Source of the DNA: Tubiluchus corallicola
Taxonomy: Eukaryota; Priapulida; Priapulimorpha; Priapulimorphida; Tubiluchidae
Direction: 5' to 3'
NCBI GenBank assembly: GCA_030141605.1
Contig: JAQGDQ010000074.1
Location: forward strand, 648,972 to 712,971
Length of the DNA stretch: 64,000 bases
Positions within the stretch are counted from its first letter, which is position 1. The number at the start of each line of letters is the position of its first letter. This document shows, piece after piece, positions 12,542 to 26,583 of the stretch. The notes under the pieces were generated by a model. That model did no database searches and was not told the DNA's origin. It worked only from the letters and a program-made list of their open reading frames with translations. The translations under genes were made by a program, and so were the position numbers.

Positions 12542-15500
12542 TTATAAACGGATATGATCATCAACAATATTGAAAACGCTTCCTATCCTAAGAAAAAATC
12601 TCCGCAATATATATCCCATTTCTTGTTTAACTTGTTGTCCTACCATTTCACAAAGACTAGGGTAGTAACTGGCAGCATGCTGTTTAAATCTTTCATCTGG
12701 CATTTTTAAGGTACCCGAAAGAAAAAGAAGCAACAAGCTACACCAAGCTTCACGGTGACTTTCTGACTGCAGTGTTAAGAAATAATCCAGTGCATCTTTA
12801 CACACAGTAATGAGCCGAGTTTGTACTTCTTGCCAAGCATCACGTCGTCCATCATCCGTATACATTCTGTATAAGATTCGAAGAGCGCAGGCCAAGCTGT
12901 TTGTTTCTTGTTTCAACAAATTTGGCTTTACCTTGCCCTTAAATCCAGCTTTCCACAGCAGATTTCTCTGCTCTTGATTAGAGTTAAAAGCCTTGGCAAA
13001 CTTGTGTGATTCCATTAGACAGTCCAGCAGGCGAAACAGTTGCTTGGAGGTTAGATAGGAGTACATTCCCTGTTCCTCCTGCTGACAATCAGATTGGGCA
13101 AAGGGAGTTTCTACCAAGCCAGCTTGAGCTGCAGCCAAATTTTCAGCATCCTCCTTACGGCTTGTAGCAGGATAAAAAATCACGTTATCGATAGTCTGAA
13201 TCAACTCAAGCTGTACAACGCATTTAATCAAAAGTGCAGAAAACAATTTATGATCACTGCCTTGTTTTATCATCCTGCCATGACGAATGAATTCATGTTC
13301 CATTGAAATGGCTTCACTGCTCTTCCTATCACTAGTCAGTTCTTGGACATTAGTCAAATTTGCTGTAGGTGAGTCTGGCATTTTAATGTATCCATCAGTT
13401 TCACCAGGTTTCCAGGTCAGCAAAGCTGCAGGTAAGGTTTTATTGAATATGTCTAACATAAGGTCACAGGTTTTGTCCCAAGTCGATATGTCAAACTGAT
13501 AACCTGTCGAAATGACCAAGTTTTCCAAACAGTTGGTTCCGGATCGTGCAAGTTGCTCATTGTCTTGCTGAACACACCAAAAAAGCTGAGCATATAAATC
13601 ATCCAAAAGGACATCATTTAAAATGGAAAAATATTGTGTGAAAACATCAACTATTGCATAAAGTGCGTGATTGCATGTGGTAGTCATCCATTCAGATTTC
13701 TCACTCTGTTGCTCGGGTAATTTCATATTATCAAATATGCGAAACAGGACTCTGAAGATATCTCGCCACCAGTGCTCTTTGAATGCTTCACCATAGGTCT
13801 TCATGATTTCAAACATGACAGTCAAACCGCGGGTTCGTACATCAAGACCGCATCTATTGATAACGCAAGACAACTCGAACATAACTGGAAACCAACCTTT
13901 TACCCATACTCTGTCATCTTCAGATATGTGCAAGCCCTCTCCAGTGTGTTCACGAAACATTTGAGGCTTTTCAGCAACATACTTAGCACAGTTGCGAATC
14001 AGACGAATAGCTTCCATACTAGTGTCCGGAAAAGCTGCATTACATGCAAATTCTGACAGACATTTCACTGCATCTTGAAATGAATCAATCATGGCAGCAA
14101 AGTATTTTTCAAAGACCGAAGATATTATCTTTCCCATGGTTTGGAATGCCAGTTCAACAATACTTTCGTCATGATCAGATGCTGCCAAGTGAAATACACT
14201 GAAAATATTTTTCCAACCAGACTTTATGTTGTGAGCTTGAGAATTAACCATTTGCGCAACACATCTTACAACCATATCTCTAATTGTCGGAGACTTGTTC
14301 CTTTTCATTATGTGTTCAAAGGGTCGTAAAAAGTCTTTCTGGAAACGAAAGTTGGCAAATTCTCCTTTCTCTATGAATTTCATTGAAAGTTGACGAAGGG
14401 AGTCTACTGCGAAGAAAGCTATATCCTCATTCAGATTACACCCTACTTTATTGAAATGGTCACCAAGTATCTGCCAAATTCGTGACCACTGTAATCGAAT
14501 TCGCCCCATGTTGTAATAAGAGATTTCCACAATTTTTTGTAGACTAAACATACGAGGATGTGATGATGATGACAACTCCTCTTCAGAAACATGACACAAA
14601 GCTGTGACAAAATAAACTATTGCATCACCATCAAGCCTCGTTGAACCAGTAAATATTCTGTCAACTGCAACAACCACGCTTTGGGAACTAGTCTCCCCCA
14701 TTGATTCTTGAAGACTTGCCATGCGCTTTTGATCCATTTTAGGTACAGGTACCATCAAGCCATCTTCATTTTGATGGGCTTTATCACTGTGACCATGTTT
14801 TGCATTCCCAGAAATAAACCTGGTTCTTGCACCTGTCCCAATAAGCTGAGCTAGTTCCAGTTGAGAAATACATTTTAATATCTCCAACCAAGACTTTCCC
14901 AGATAATTACCATCAGTTTGTGCAACTGCAATTAGAGTCTTAATTGTATCAATATTTTTTGCTTTCATTTCAGTAATCTGTGAGTTAGCTGTAAGTAAGG
15001 TGAATCTAGACAATGCCTGTGTGTATGCATCTCTTTCTAGCTCCATTTCAAAGATGCAGGAAATTCTAATTGCACATCTCAGGCCATCTAGACACAGTGA
15101 AGCAATCTTCGTGTCATCACAATCTTGTAAACCTACACTATATGCGGCTAAAAAAGGCGTCCAAGCAACTTTGAACATAGGCCGTACATGAGCAAGATGT
15201 GTAGCTGATGTGAAAGGTGATTCCACATGACTGACACTTTCCATCAAAGCTTTAGCAGTCAATGCCATCTGCTCCATTTCCATATTGTAGATTAACTTGC
15301 GCTGCTTTTCACTGGACACATTATGTGTTCCTTTCCTGGATGGTTTACTGCCAGTTGGTTTCATTGTTATTTCTGCTCCTGCAATCTCGTCATAAATTTG
15401 CGACAGGTATTCCTCTGGGAGGTCCTTGCTATCATTAATTCCTCTGTTCATCTTAATATATTGCTCCTTGGTCATTTTGTGCTTAACTTGTGGGCTCCAC

Positions 15501-17800
15501 AAATCAGTTGCTAGCATTATAATCGAATATGCCAACACATAAGCAGTGTCTGCACTGGCAAATATGCCCATAGTAGAGTTAGATTCACAGTATCTAGCGG
15601 CAAACTTCTCCATGAATCTATCTATTTTCTGGGCCTCACCTGGAAGTCGAAAACCCTCCAAGAATGTTCGAAGTGCAGAAACAAAATCCTTTCCTGTAAA
15701 ATTCATTTGGTCCACGTAGCAATACATTACTTCTTTATTTAACTTTTCATTCTCACCCATGTAATCTCCTACGACAGTTTTATCAAGCCTTTCTTCACTG
15801 TGAAAAAAAGCTGCTATGTCATCAGGAGAGGTACCAATTACTTCTTGCTTCATCAAAAAATCAACCCCCTTTTTGGGATGCTTATTGAACATATCTATGC
15901 CTTGTTCAAGAATTCCTTTCTGTTGTTTAATCGTTTCAAATTGTTCGGGGTTGTCAAGAACAGCGTTCAAATTAGCATTTGATCCTCCTGCATTTTGAGA
16001 GCTCAAGGAATTACTGCTACTTGTGCCTGATATACTTTTTGACTGATCTATATCCTTGTGATCAGCAATGTCTCTACGTCCTTCCTGACCAAGGTAAGTT
16101 TGAGAACTAGGATTGACATACAGATCTTTGGACCACTCAACCATGCACTTCAGTATGGACACTAAACATTCTAATGATTTAACACGCATTGCTTTTTCTT
16201 GGTTAGGTGTTGCACCTAATTCTACACCACGGGCAATTTTTGAGAGATCGTTTACCAAGCGCTCAAAAATATTAGCAAGCGCCATATCACAGTCATAGTT
16301 AATGTAAATGTCCACTACACTCTGTGCATCTGCACAAATTCTTGTTAGTGCCTGGATAACCATCCACTTGTGCTGGAAAGAGCTGCTGGAGGTCTCCAAA
16401 ATGCTTAGGAAAATCTCTTTAAAGAAAACCTCAATTTGCATTTTTAGGTGGGCTTTAAAACTATATAAAAGTGTCACAAAAATGGCAAGAGAAAGCTCAA
16501 ATATTTCTGGAACAGAGGAGACACCATTCTTTGATAGCGCAACACAAAGATACTGCTTAATGGCATTAATAAACATTTCATTTTGCTGAAATACCGGACC
16601 TGCATTCTGCAGAATAGAGAGAAGCAGTTGCAAAGAAAGTATCTTTGATCGCAACTCATGAGATTTATGGTCTACTGGGCCTTCTGGCAATGGCTTCATA
16701 CTAAGCTTGCACAAAGAACGAAAAACAAGAAATGCATCCTTTTGCAGAATGTGTGAAAAGTTTGCATGAATTTGTTCATGCATATCGCTACCATCGACAG
16801 AAACAGTGTCTTCTGATCCTAAGGCTGAAACATAGTCTGGTGTCCCTAGCTTGGTGGCACTGGAGTTAGGAGAAACATTCGAGTTCTCTTCAACATGCAT
16901 GCCAAGCTGATTTGGAACTATCAGATCGATAGAACTTGATGCTGATTCTACAGCATTAACTACCAAATCCTGTATAATTGTTCCCACAATATTTTCCACA
17001 GTCTCGTCTTTAAACTCTTCTTTTGAAGTCATTTTAACAGAAGCATAATTTTTATCACCTATGACTTCATCTTCTTGGGCTAAAATCCCATTACTCAATT
17101 GTGCTTGGACAGGCTCATCAATAACTTGCTTCTGTTTTTCTTCACTTTCCAGCTTTTCCTTCACATCTGCTACAGCCTGATTCTCCATCCGTGCAAAGAT
17201 GACATTGAGCATCTGTGTGAGAGTTGCTTTCGCAGTAGTTTGGTTAATAAGATTTTTACTAGCAAGATAAATGTTATAACATGTACGAACTGCTTGCAAT
17301 ATGGAGCCCTCGTGTATTTCACAGTTAGTAGAAGTAACAGCTGTCAAAAGCGCCTTGATGATTTGAAGCTGTACGCCCTCATCAGTCTGTGTTCCATGAA
17401 AGCAACTACATATTGTCTCAACAATCCTATCAATAAGAAGTTGTTCAGGATTCAGGCTGTCTGGTGAACTGCCAACCAAATGCCCATATGCTATTAGTTT
17501 TTGTAGACAGTCAAGAGCTGTAACTACTATCCGAGGGCATTTTGAACGACAAGCAAGCTCAAACGGCAAAAAGTATTTGTCAGCTGCAACAAATGTAGTG
17601 TTGCTTCCCTTAGGCATGGGCAAGTAATCAGAAGAGTTGACTGAACCATCAACCCGAATTTCTCGTTTGATCTCCTCCAAAGCATCTTCACAAGCCTTCT
17701 TTAGTTGAGAATGGTAAGACCGCTTTATCTCCTTGTCTGCCAGTATCTTTTCCAAGGCTCTTGTGATAAACATGTCTTTGGTTCTCCGGGTTTCCTTCAT
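12542..17800 (-). CDS. ARFGEF1/2-like: ARFGEF/BIG-type Sec7 guanine-nucleotide exchange factor, intronless
   Basis: A single uninterrupted frame of 1752 codons plus stop TAA (12542-12544). The protein is collinear with animal BIG1/BIG2, which activate ARF1/ARF3 at the trans-Golgi and endosomes by GDP-GTP exchange. Residues from the ATG: DCB region about 1-210 ([35 protein letters not shown]), an acidic/Ser linker to about 345, HUS domain with the NYDCD box at 501-505, and Sec7 about 623-813. Sec7 contains [18 protein letters not shown], whose catalytic glutamate finger is E722, and [12 protein letters not shown], where Tyr-Ser suggests brefeldin A sensitivity. HDS1-4 follow to the C-terminus. 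The longest open frame begins at 17821 with TTG, not ATG. The ATG at 17800 aligns with the family start ([11 protein letters not shown]) and lies 2 nt after a good acceptor (CTTCTTTGTTTAG), so a 5'-UTR exon probably lies upstream. Length is close to the usual 1.75-1.85 thousand residues; all domains look intact. Confidence 0.97.
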   Translation of the reverse strand: MKETRRTKDMFITRALEKILADKEIKRSYHSQLKKACEDALEEIKREIRVDGSVNSSDYLPMPKGSNTTFVAADKYFLPFELACRSKCPRIVVTALDCLQKLIAYGHLVGSSPDSLNPEQLLIDRIVETICSCFHGTQTDEGVQLQIIKALLTAVTSTNCEIHEGSILQAVRTCYNIYLASKNLINQTTAKATLTQMLNVIFARMENQAVADVKEKLESEEKQKQVIDEPVQAQLSNGILAQEDEVIGDKNYASVKMTSKEEFKDETVENIVGTIIQDLVVNAVESASSSIDLIVPNQLGMHVEENSNVSPNSSATKLGTPDYVSALGSEDTVSVDGSDMHEQIHANFSHILQKDAFLVFRSLCKLSMKPLPEGPVDHKSHELRSKILSLQLLLSILQNAGPVFQQNEMFINAIKQYLCVALSKNGVSSVPEIFELSLAIFVTLLYSFKAHLKMQIEVFFKEIFLSILETSSSSFQHKWMVIQALTRICADAQSVVDIYINYDCDMALANIFERLVNDLSKIARGVELGATPNQEKAMRVKSLECLVSILKCMVEWSKDLYVNPSSQTYLGQEGRRDIADHKDIDQSKSISGTSSSNSLSSQNAGGSNANLNAVLDNPEQFETIKQQKGILEQGIDMFNKHPKKGVDFLMKQEVIGTSPDDIAAFFHSEERLDKTVVGDYMGENEKLNKEVMYCYVDQMNFTGKDFVSALRTFLEGFRLPGEAQKIDRFMEKFAARYCESNSTMGIFASADTAYVLAYSIIMLATDLWSPQVKHKMTKEQYIKMNRGINDSKDLPEEYLSQIYDEIAGAEITMKPTGSKPSRKGTHNVSSEKQRKLIYNMEMEQMALTAKALMESVSHVESPFTSATHLAHVRPMFKVAWTPFLAAYSVGLQDCDDTKIASLCLDGLRCAIRISCIFEMELERDAYTQALSRFTLLTANSQITEMKAKNIDTIKTLIAVAQTDGNYLGKSWLEILKCISQLELAQLIGTGARTRFISGNAKHGHSDKAHQNEDGLMVPVPKMDQKRMASLQESMGETSSQSVVVAVDRIFTGSTRLDGDAIVYFVTALCHVSEEELSSSSHPRMFSLQKIVEISYYNMGRIRLQWSRIWQILGDHFNKVGCNLNEDIAFFAVDSLRQLSMKFIEKGEFANFRFQKDFLRPFEHIMKRNKSPTIRDMVVRCVAQMVNSQAHNIKSGWKNIFSVFHLAASDHDESIVELAFQTMGKIISSVFEKYFAAMIDSFQDAVKCLSEFACNAAFPDTSMEAIRLIRNCAKYVAEKPQMFREHTGEGLHISEDDRVWVKGWFPVMFELSCVINRCGLDVRTRGLTVMFEIMKTYGEAFKEHWWRDIFRVLFRIFDNMKLPEQQSEKSEWMTTTCNHALYAIVDVFTQYFSILNDVLLDDLYAQLFWCVQQDNEQLARSGTNCLENLVISTGYQFDISTWDKTCDLMLDIFNKTLPAALLTWKPGETDGYIKMPDSPTANLTNVQELTSDRKSSEAISMEHEFIRHGRMIKQGSDHKLFSALLIKCVVQLELIQTIDNVIFYPATSRKEDAENLAAAQAGLVETPFAQSDCQQEEQGMYSYLTSKQLFRLLDCLMESHKFAKAFNSNQEQRNLLWKAGFKGKVKPNLLKQETNSLACALRILYRMYTDDGRRDAWQEVQTRLITVCKDALDYFLTLQSESHREAWCSLLLLFLSGTLKMPDERFKQHAASYYPSLCEMVGQQVKQEMGYILRRFFLRIGSVFNIVDDHIRL

Positions 17801-18775
17801 CCCTAAACAAAGAAGTGCCAAAAATTAGAAATGGGATTATTTGAAAAGAAACCGGCATAAACCAAATTAATTCAAAAGAAATAAATACACGAGAAAAAAT
17901 TTCAAATTATGGATTCTATTCAAATGGTAACATAAAAAATTACATCAAATAGATTTTGTTTATTCAGCTTGCAAGGTACAACGCTAAAAAATTCGAGTGC
18001 CTTGTGAGTCTGATCAATAACTAGATCTTCCTGGTGTTGATTTGAGTCCTACGAGTCTAACCCATAGCTACATCTTCATCACGTTTCCACTGAACTTAAA
18101 CAGACTTAGGCCACATTTCCACTGCTTTCGCACAGACTTCTGTACGCATATTCTACATCCGCAAAAGCTGCTTTCATTGAGACAGTACTTGCTCTTTCGC
18201 GTTCCATACAAAATTTCATAAATGTGGCAAAGTTTGGGACTTTCCAAGAAAAATAACAATTTTATTTAGCTTTGTTGGTTAAAAAATGGGCAAATAGGCA
18301 ATACTGCAAGCGATAACATTGTCTTTGGGTCCAAAAAGTGTGAATACCTAGACGAATATTATCACACTGATTAGAAATATTATATTCTCACAACAAAAAA
18401 AACCAGCTTTTATATCAATATTTCGTCGCTTCATCATAACTGTAGAACTGGTAATGCAATGAAATTAATTTTCACAGAGAAATATTATTTTAGGAGCAAT
18501 GTGCAAAATTCAGACATTTTATGAAATTCATAGGGATTTCATATAACATATGTATTTCAGGAACAGTGCAAAATAGACAATTTTCTTGTGGCACTTTCAT
18601 CTTTACTTAGGCGTTTTGTATAATAACTAGAATCAGATAATGTCGGAAAAGGACCGGTTGTTCAGAAATCTAAGTCTAAGAATAGTCAAACAGGACCTAG
18701 CACAAAAGAGGTGATGTATAACTTCACCACAACAGCATTTTTTTATTTCCAGAATCACAATGTTTTGGCAGCTTC

Positions 18776-18840
18776 TTCCGGCACTTTCAAGTGCCGGAAA
18801 AACTTTAAAAGGACTATCTGGTGATTTTAATAGTCCAGAT
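18776..18840. repeat. Adjacent hairpins, the first a perfect 11-bp stem
   Basis: TTCCGGCACTT (18776-18786) and AAGTGCCGGAA (18789-18799) form a perfect 11-bp stem with a 2-nt centre. Just downstream, GGACTAT (18811-18817) can pair with ATAGTCC (18830-18836), or ATCTGG (18816-18821) with CCAGAT (18835-18840). The last two pairings exclude each other. Confidence 0.6.
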
Positions 18841-19519
18841 ATTTAAAACCCCCAGAATTTTTGACTGGCGTTGCCTACCTTTGAGGGCAGATTTCCTTTA
18901 TTTTAGAGCTGTACCTAACAGTTCACTAAAACAGATGTAATGAGCATATGATGAGTTTTCATTATTGCAGAATTACTGTCAACTGTGTTGCTCAGGCAGG
19001 CAATTGTGTAATATTTCTTCGTGAAAATCACTACTGTCTTATCAATCTGCCATAATTTGATTTAAAGCTGCATAGATTCGAATAAGACACGGTTTAAAAA
19101 AACACCTAAAAAATCAGCATTCAGGTTTGATTTCATTTCAAAAATTATTTTAAACTGTGATTAGGATTTAATCCAGATTCGAAAATTATTATAAAATGAG
19201 ATTCCTATATGATTCGGATTCAGTAATTTCAGATTCGCGACATCCTTACGGGGACTATATCGAATTTTATGACAATAACACAGCAACGCATTCAATAGTT
19301 TACTATAAATTTTAAAAAAATGCCTTGAATAAGGAATCACAAAAACCAACCAAAATTAATAGACACTAAATAAAAGCAGTACCAGAATTTCATTATATTT
19401 TGCCAGAATCAAATCTAAGCAGATTCTCGCTGTGACATTTCACAAGAATTCAGAGAATCAATGTCTAAATTGCACAGTTCAAGTACAATGAATTATAATA
19501 AGTGAAACAGTGAAAAGTG

Positions 19520-19603
19520 AATTTCAACTAAAGTGATTTATTACAAGAATTAATCACTGTCAATTTCAATTAAAGTGATTTATTACAAGAATTAATCACT
19601 GTC
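19520..19603. repeat. 42-bp tandem duplication
   Basis: Two head-to-tail copies, 19520-19561 and 19562-19603, differ at one base (ACTAAAG versus ATTAAAG). Each copy contains AGTGATT and AATCACT, which can pair as a hairpin. Confidence 0.9.
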
Positions 19604-22010
19604 AGTGCTAACTTATTTTCCAGAATGTTACCTAACATTTTCTGATTTAGACTAAGCCATTGCTGGGCGGGGGGGGGGGGTCTAAACCTGGTTGCAGAAG
19701 ATTTACCTGTTTTGTACATTTGTGTAGTCAATTTTATTTTTCCAATTAGACGTGTAGACGTCAAGCATACAATACCATCTTCATTTGTAAACTGACAAAT
19801 GTTACTCAATCTTATATTCTGTGAACCAGCTTTATAATCAGTTATCCTGTTTAACAATTACTGTCTATAACAATTACTTCTAACCAAGCTAACCTGAAAT
19901 CTGCAGCCGCACACCGTCTCTTGGTAGACAGCGACTCTGACATAGTGGCAAAAGTACAGCAGCTAGTGTTTGCACAACTTATCCAGGCCTGGTATTTATT
20001 ATCCTGCAACTACCTGGGTGGCAGAAACCACACATTAAAAGAATGTGGGTAAAGCGCACCCTAGTTTAACCTGCTACAACCATGTACTGTTGCTGTGCTA
20101 TACTGATGACTCACAATGATTCATTTGTCCGTGTTTCCCAATTACTGCAGAGCAGACAGCATACATGTGCGAGCACTTATCCACATGTAGTTTATTAAGT
20201 AACAATTTTTGTTATTTTCACGCAGACTTTACTGCATAAATGCGAAGAGTGTTAATGTTTTGCTGCTTATCTGGGCTTAGTGCATACAAAATTTTTTTCT
20301 TTGTGTGACAGCAAAATTTTTATGTGCGCGCACGCTAAAAGGGAGCAATGCTCTAAGCCATCTAGAATTTTGTTAATTTTTCCTTCTGTCAAGTGAACAA
20401 CAATCATTATTTCCTTCATCAAGAAATGTGTCACAAACATTTGAAACAAGAATTGCTCTACATTTATGCAAAATGTGAAAAATTTTACTATTAAGTTGAC
20501 AAATGGGCTGTTTCCAAACTTTACACTGTCTGCCTCGAGTGTGCACTTTTGCTGGCTTAACAAAGAGCATAGAACCCTATGATTTTTATGTTCAACTCTG
20601 AATGAAAAGTGCAGTGCATCATAGACACTTGGGAAGCAACTTTATAAATAAAGTAGCAAGAGTAATACGGCAATGTATGCTGTACGTGCTAGTACATGGC
20701 AAAGAGCGAAAAAAACAGATTAGCTCTAGTATTTCTTTATTTTTTTAACTTTCAGTTAGATTCACGGTAATGAGCATTGGTGCAAAAGTTTAGGCAAATG
20801 GATTCAGAGATTTGGAAATTATAGCAAAAACTACTTTCATTAATGACCTGGAAAGCTGTTTCAAACCACAGCTGCACTGTGAAATTTCTGTGGTTGTATC
20901 TAGAATCACTTATTTTAGGGGAAAAGTCAAATTCTGCGGGGTGTATGATTTATATTCCTCACTTATTATGAAAATTTACTTTTTCATCTGCAGGAAAAAC
21001 GTTTAGCAATTAAAGTGGCAATCAGAGTGTGTAAATGGCAATTCATGCAAATGCAATGGAAATGACAAACACGAACAACAATGGTTTGCAGAATCATGCT
21101 ACTGAGTGAATTTTTTCCATGCAAGCCATTGAGAAAATGTCCGTGTCTGTATGGGTCTGTGCATACGCAATTGAAGCACGGCTTTAAACTGTAACTGTCA
21201 CATTACTCAACTAGCAAAATGTTCATTCAGTCACATCAGGCATCGTACTAAACTTGATCGAAGGTAATATAGTCTAATAAAACTATTAATTAAAGTCTAA
21301 AGTAAAGACTAATAACTTGATCTACATCGTATGGTTAGTATGGAAACGAAAACAAGCAGGTTTTCTTATTTTTGCCAAGTATTGCTAGCATGATTCGTGC
21401 CGCGTAAAAGAGTTAAAACAGGCACATATGCAATCAATCTATCTAAACCAGAGCACAACCATGTCAGTCCGGTACGCCTAAGTAACAGAAGTATCACAGC
21501 TCAAGGTATGGACAAAAATGCCAAGAGTAGCATTACCGTGTCACATGTCGTTATAGAAATCTTGCATTCAACAGTTCAGTGTTTTGTCTGTCTTCATAAT
21601 ATCATCTCTCAAAATAATTGCAAAAAAATTATATTGATGACGTTCACTACTCCAACAAACTACCATCAAAGATTTATCATCGACATCTTCCTGGCACAAT
21701 TAACCTATAATAATTTCGTGAACTCGATTCCCAGATAAGCGCACCGTAACGACCAAGCTACAAGACGCTGCTATCATGGCCACAGTGAAGAGATATCCTG
21801 ACCACGGTACTGCATTACAGCAATGCTGTGCTTGTGGTTTTTCCAGCCACGCACAATCGCACACCTGGCAGATTAAAAGCAGAACACGTTATCAAAATTA
21901 GTTGCGATTAAATTTGTCTGAACAAGGAAGCCATGACTAACCTAACTTGAACAATTTTCTGTTAACAATAAGAACTTAGTAATAATTATAATTGTATCCA
22001 GTTACTCCAG

Positions 22011-22092
22011 TATTAGTAGCTCAGTAGACGTCAGGTCTAATGCCCTGATGAGTGCTAATATTCATAATCATAATCAATTTATTTCACTCCAG

Positions 22093-22153
<61 letters not shown>
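22011..22153 (+). repeat. Candidate SINE or truncated LINE end, with (AT)n tail
   Basis: An (AT)n run at 22095-22153 is preceded by about 33 bp (CAATTTATTTCACTCCAGCA and neighbours) that recur before the (AT)n tail of the LINE at 26.6 kb. Upstream, TAGCTCAGTAGA (22017-22028) resembles a Pol III A box, and ATTAG/CTAAT and TCAGG/CCTGA can form nested stems. No B box is evident. It may be a SINE using this LINE's tail, or a 5'-truncated LINE copy. Confidence 0.45.
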
Positions 22154-22154
<1 letters not shown>

Positions 22155-22959
22155 TTTATTTAGGTGTAAAATTACATTAAAGCAAGAAATGGAGACATTT
22201 AGTAATAAAATCAAACTTTATGTTAACGTCACCTTGGGGCATTAATTTCTCCCTTGTGACTCAAACTTAAACAATCGTCATTAGCATGGCCGGTTTATGA
22301 CGTTTTGGGGTCCACAGGCTAATGAAATTATGGGATTCAGAAATAGCCACCGTCTAAGTTGCCCTCATCGTCTTGGATATTTTTTCTCACGATATAATTT
22401 AGTGACATTTACATAGCTTGATAGCTTACATAGTAGGGTATTTATTCATGACATTATCTTCTTCCTGGCGGTGTATTTATTGATATTATCTGACTGAATT
22501 CCTGCAATAAGTTATTTCAGGCATATAAATGAAGTAGATTAGATATTTTACTGATCCCATATATGAGCTTCATTCTTTACATCATTCCATTTTAAGCACT
22601 AATGTTTTTTTTATCACGATTCACTTTAAAATTTCAGATTATCTCCACGACTTTTTTTCTATCACTGTGTGGGACAATCTAACAAGCCCTGCTTTTTGAT
22701 TGCCTGCAACACATTTACCTTCGCATATAAGTGAACAGTGTTTGAGGCTTCTCCTGTGCAGTATTTCTTATTTGTATTATATCCATTGTAGGCCCTTTCA
22801 CTAGATATTGTACATGAAACTAATGTAAATGTGTAAGGTGAAATAAATGACTTATGACTGTGTGAACAGTTTACTTATGTTGAGTCAAGAATGTTCTTAT
22901 TTGAGTTTTGTTAATTTTCATTAGAAATCAGAACATTTTAAGTGAGTGGTGCATCTTCA
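22154..22959. other. AT-rich spacer before the LINE, nothing recognised
   Basis: No ORF, exon or repeat with a recognisable family was found between the (AT)n run and the GC-richer 5' leader of the LINE. Confidence 0.4.
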
Positions 22960-25900
22960 TAGGGATCTTTACTCTGGGGGTAGATGGGGCTCCTTAGCCT
23001 TGGTCAGCAATCCCTCTAGGTGAAGGAAAACCCTGATCACAAATCTCCACTGCGTTGTGGCTATACCCTCCGTGAGAAAGGCGAACCAGCAAGTGCGGAT
23101 TACACTCAAGCTGCAGTCACAAACCTACACACAGGCGGCTCAGGGCATGTGGTCGCTCTCAACTGACCGAGGCAGCAGCGGAGTTCGGCAGCTTAGGAAT
23201 GCTCTGCTCACCCCCGTAGCATGGGGAGCAAACTAGAAAAGGTGTCCCAAACATAGCCTGCCTCAACACTTTCCTGGTCCAGCAAGCCGCCGCTGGCGGG
23301 AAATCCCATCTGTGCGGTCGAAAGAACAAGACAAAAAATAACACTAACACTGGGTGCCTGGAATGTCAGGACATTACTCAACAATGGCAACACCAACAGA
23401 CCTGAAAAAAGAACTGCTCTTATAGCAAAAGAATTACAAAGATACAAAATTGACATAGCTGCCCTCAGCGAAACACGCCTTGCAGAGAAAGGACAACTCT
23501 CTGAAGCTGGCAGCGGATACACTTTCTTTTGGAGTGGGAGACCATCAGGCGAGAAAAGAGAGGCAGGAGTTGGATTTGCAGTCAGAAATGACCTTCTGAA
23601 GAACCTCTTAAAACTTCCAGATGGCATCAACGACCGGCTTATGACTCTCCAACTACCCCTCACGGAAGGGAAGAAAGCTACACTCATAAGTGCATATGCC
23701 CCAACCATGACCAACCCAGATGACGTCAAGGACAAATTTTATGAAGAACTAGATGCTACCATCATAAATGTTCCAACATCAGACAAGCTCATACTACTTG
23801 GAGATTTCAATGTTAGAGTGGGTACAGATCACCAATCATGGGAAGGAGTTATTGGCACACAAGGAGTGGGAAAATGTAACAGCAATGGGATCCTGCTATT
23901 ACAGGCATGTGCAACCCATGAACTCATCATCACAAACACACTATTCCGTCTTCCCAAGCGCAATAAAACAACCTGGATGCATCCAAGATCAAAATATTGG
24001 CACTTGATAGACTACACCATCGTCAGGCAGAAAGGTCGGCAAGATGTGAGGGTGACTAAAGCAATGAGAGGTGCAGAGTGCTGGACAGATCATCATCTTC
24101 TCATATCCAAACTCAGCCTACACATCCAACCTAAAAGGTGACCACAAGGCAAAAAGACCATGATGTTGGGAAACTTCAAAATAAGGTAACTGCTAGCAGC
24201 TTCTCCCAAAGCCTTGACAAAAAGATCTCGGAGACATCTCAAGACGCCGCCACTGTTGACCAGAAATGGGAGCACTTCAGAGACCTGGTCTACTCAACAG
24301 CCCATGAACATCTAGAGGTTACTACTAAAAAACATCAAGACTGGTTTGATGAAAACGATCCTGAAATTATCACTTTGATAGCATCCAAACACCATCTACT
24401 TAGAGTACACCAAAATGACCCCACATCAGAAGCGAAGAGGGCAGCATTCATACATAAACGCAATGAGGTGCAAAGGAAACTCCTTGAAATGCAAGACACC
24501 TGGCTGTCTAGGAAAGCAGAAGAAATACAACACTACGCTGACACCAACAACTCAAAAAAGTTCTATGATGCCCTCAAGTCCATCTATGGTCCACAACCAT
24601 CTGGGACTTCACCACTCCTCAAAGCAGATGGAACAAAGTTGCTAACTGACACGTCTGACATCCTAGAAAGATGGGCAGAACATTTCAACACCGACCATCA
24701 TCCATAAACGCAGAAGCAATAGACCGACTACCCCAAATGGAAATAAATGAATACCTAGATCAACCACCAACACTAGAGGAGATCGTCAAAGCCAATGAAC
24801 AAACCTCCCATGGCAAAGCACCAGGTGCTGATGGAATACCAGCCGAAATCTACAAGCAGGGGGGCAGCAATGCTACAAGAACTTACCGACCTATTCCAGC
24901 TGATGTGGGAGGAAAGCAAACTTCCTCAAGACCTCCGAGATGCTACAGTTGTCCACATTTACAAACAAAAAGGGAACAGGCAGTCACGTGACAACCACAG
25001 AGGTATATCTCTGCTGTCCATAGCGGGTAAGACCCTGGCACGTGTCCTACTAAATCGACTGTTGTTGCACCTGGAGAAAGACCTTCTCCCAGAGAGCCAG
25101 TGTGGCTTTAGAGCAGGCAGAGGAACGGTGGATATGATCTTTGCTGCAAGACAACTTCAAGAGAAGTGCCAAGAACAGAACGTCAGCCTCTTCACAACAT
25201 TCATAGACCTCACCAAGGCTTTTGCTACTGTCAGTAGGAATGGCCTCTGGAAGATCATAGAAAAATATGGATGCCCAAAGAAGTTTATTGATATTGTGCG
25301 GCAGTTTCATGAAGGTATGATGCTCGGAGTCCTAGATGACGGAGACATGTCTGAAGCCTTTGAAGTAACAAATGGTGTAAAACAGGGCTGTGTACTCGCT
25401 CCAACACTCTTCAGCATGATGTTCTCTGCCATGCTACATGATGCTTTTGAAAACACCCACGAAGGCATTAAGATAAAATACAGAACAGATGGCAGCCTCT
25501 TCAACTCCAGGTGCTTGCAAGCTACCACCAAGACCCATGTAACCACAGTCAAAGAATTTCTCTTTGCTGATGATTGCACTCTCAGTGCCACCTCCCAAGA
25601 ACAAATGCAAAGAGAGATGGACCACTTCGCATCAGCCTACAAGAACTACGGCCTAACAATCTCTAAAAGAAAACTGAAGTTATGTACAAACCAGCTCCAG
25701 ACGCCCCACAGGTTCAGCCAAAGATTTTAGTGAATGGTCAAGAACGTATCTCTGTTGACAACTTCACATACCTAGGGAACACCCTTACCACAGCTGCCAA
25801 CATCAATACAGAAATCAATAACAGAATTGCCAAGGCTAGCGCTTCATTTGGAAGACTCCGCTCCAACGTATGGGACAGGAGAGGCATCAGAACCACCACA

Positions 25901-26583
25901 AAATTGAAGGTGTATAGAGCTGTCGTCATCACATCTCTCCTCTATGCCAGTGAATCCTGGACATTATATAGGAGATATGTAAAACAGCTTAACCACTTTC
26001 ACATGGGCTGTCTGAGAAAAATCCTGCACATTAAGTGGCAGGACAAGGTGCCAGACACAGAGGTACTTAAAAGAGCTGACCTCCCCAGCATCCATACACT
26101 CCTCCTAAAAACACAAGTTCGGTGGGCAGGACATGTGATTCGCATGCCAGACAATCACATACCAAAGAAGAAGCTCTATGGAGAACTTGTGTCTGGAAAG
26201 AGAAAGGTTGGACGACCAACTCACTCCAGGAGCTCAGCATGGATATCCGCTCAACGGAAACCCTTGCACAAGATCGCTCAGCATGGCGGAGTGCCATCAT
26301 CACAGGGGCTACGACAGCAGAGGCGAAAAGAATTGAGGAGGCAGAGGAGAAGCTCAGGAGACGCAAGGCATGTGACACTGCCCAACAACAGGTCCAAACA
26401 CCCAGCCTCACCTGTGCCAAATGCCAAAGAAGTTTCCAGGCCAGAATTGGCCTAGTCAGTCACCTTCGAGCTCATCAAAGGAATGACAACCCCCAAACTG
26501 ACCTTTTATCCCTGTCACCATGGTCATCTTCGATTCAAAGGACAAACATCACATCACATCACAATCAATTTATTTCACTCCAG

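Larger units (their letters stand above)
17801..22000. other. Upstream flank of the ARFGEF-like gene, gene-poor
   Basis: Probably holds the 5'-UTR intron and promoter of the minus-strand ARFGEF gene, since an acceptor sits at 17803-17805. A candidate GC-richer 5' region is about 21720-21880. Its plus strand also carries an ATG in good context at about 21776 (ATCATGGCC) that opens only a short frame. No other coding exon is convincing. Small repeats at 18776-18840 and 19520-19603 are listed separately, and a G-run lies at 19669-19680. Confidence 0.4.

Noticed and set aside
17801-17821. A seven-residue N-terminal extension of the ARFGEF frame
   Set aside because: The first codon at 17821 is TTG, not ATG, and the stretch coincides with a pyrimidine tract and AG acceptor. 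ATG 17800 matches the family start.
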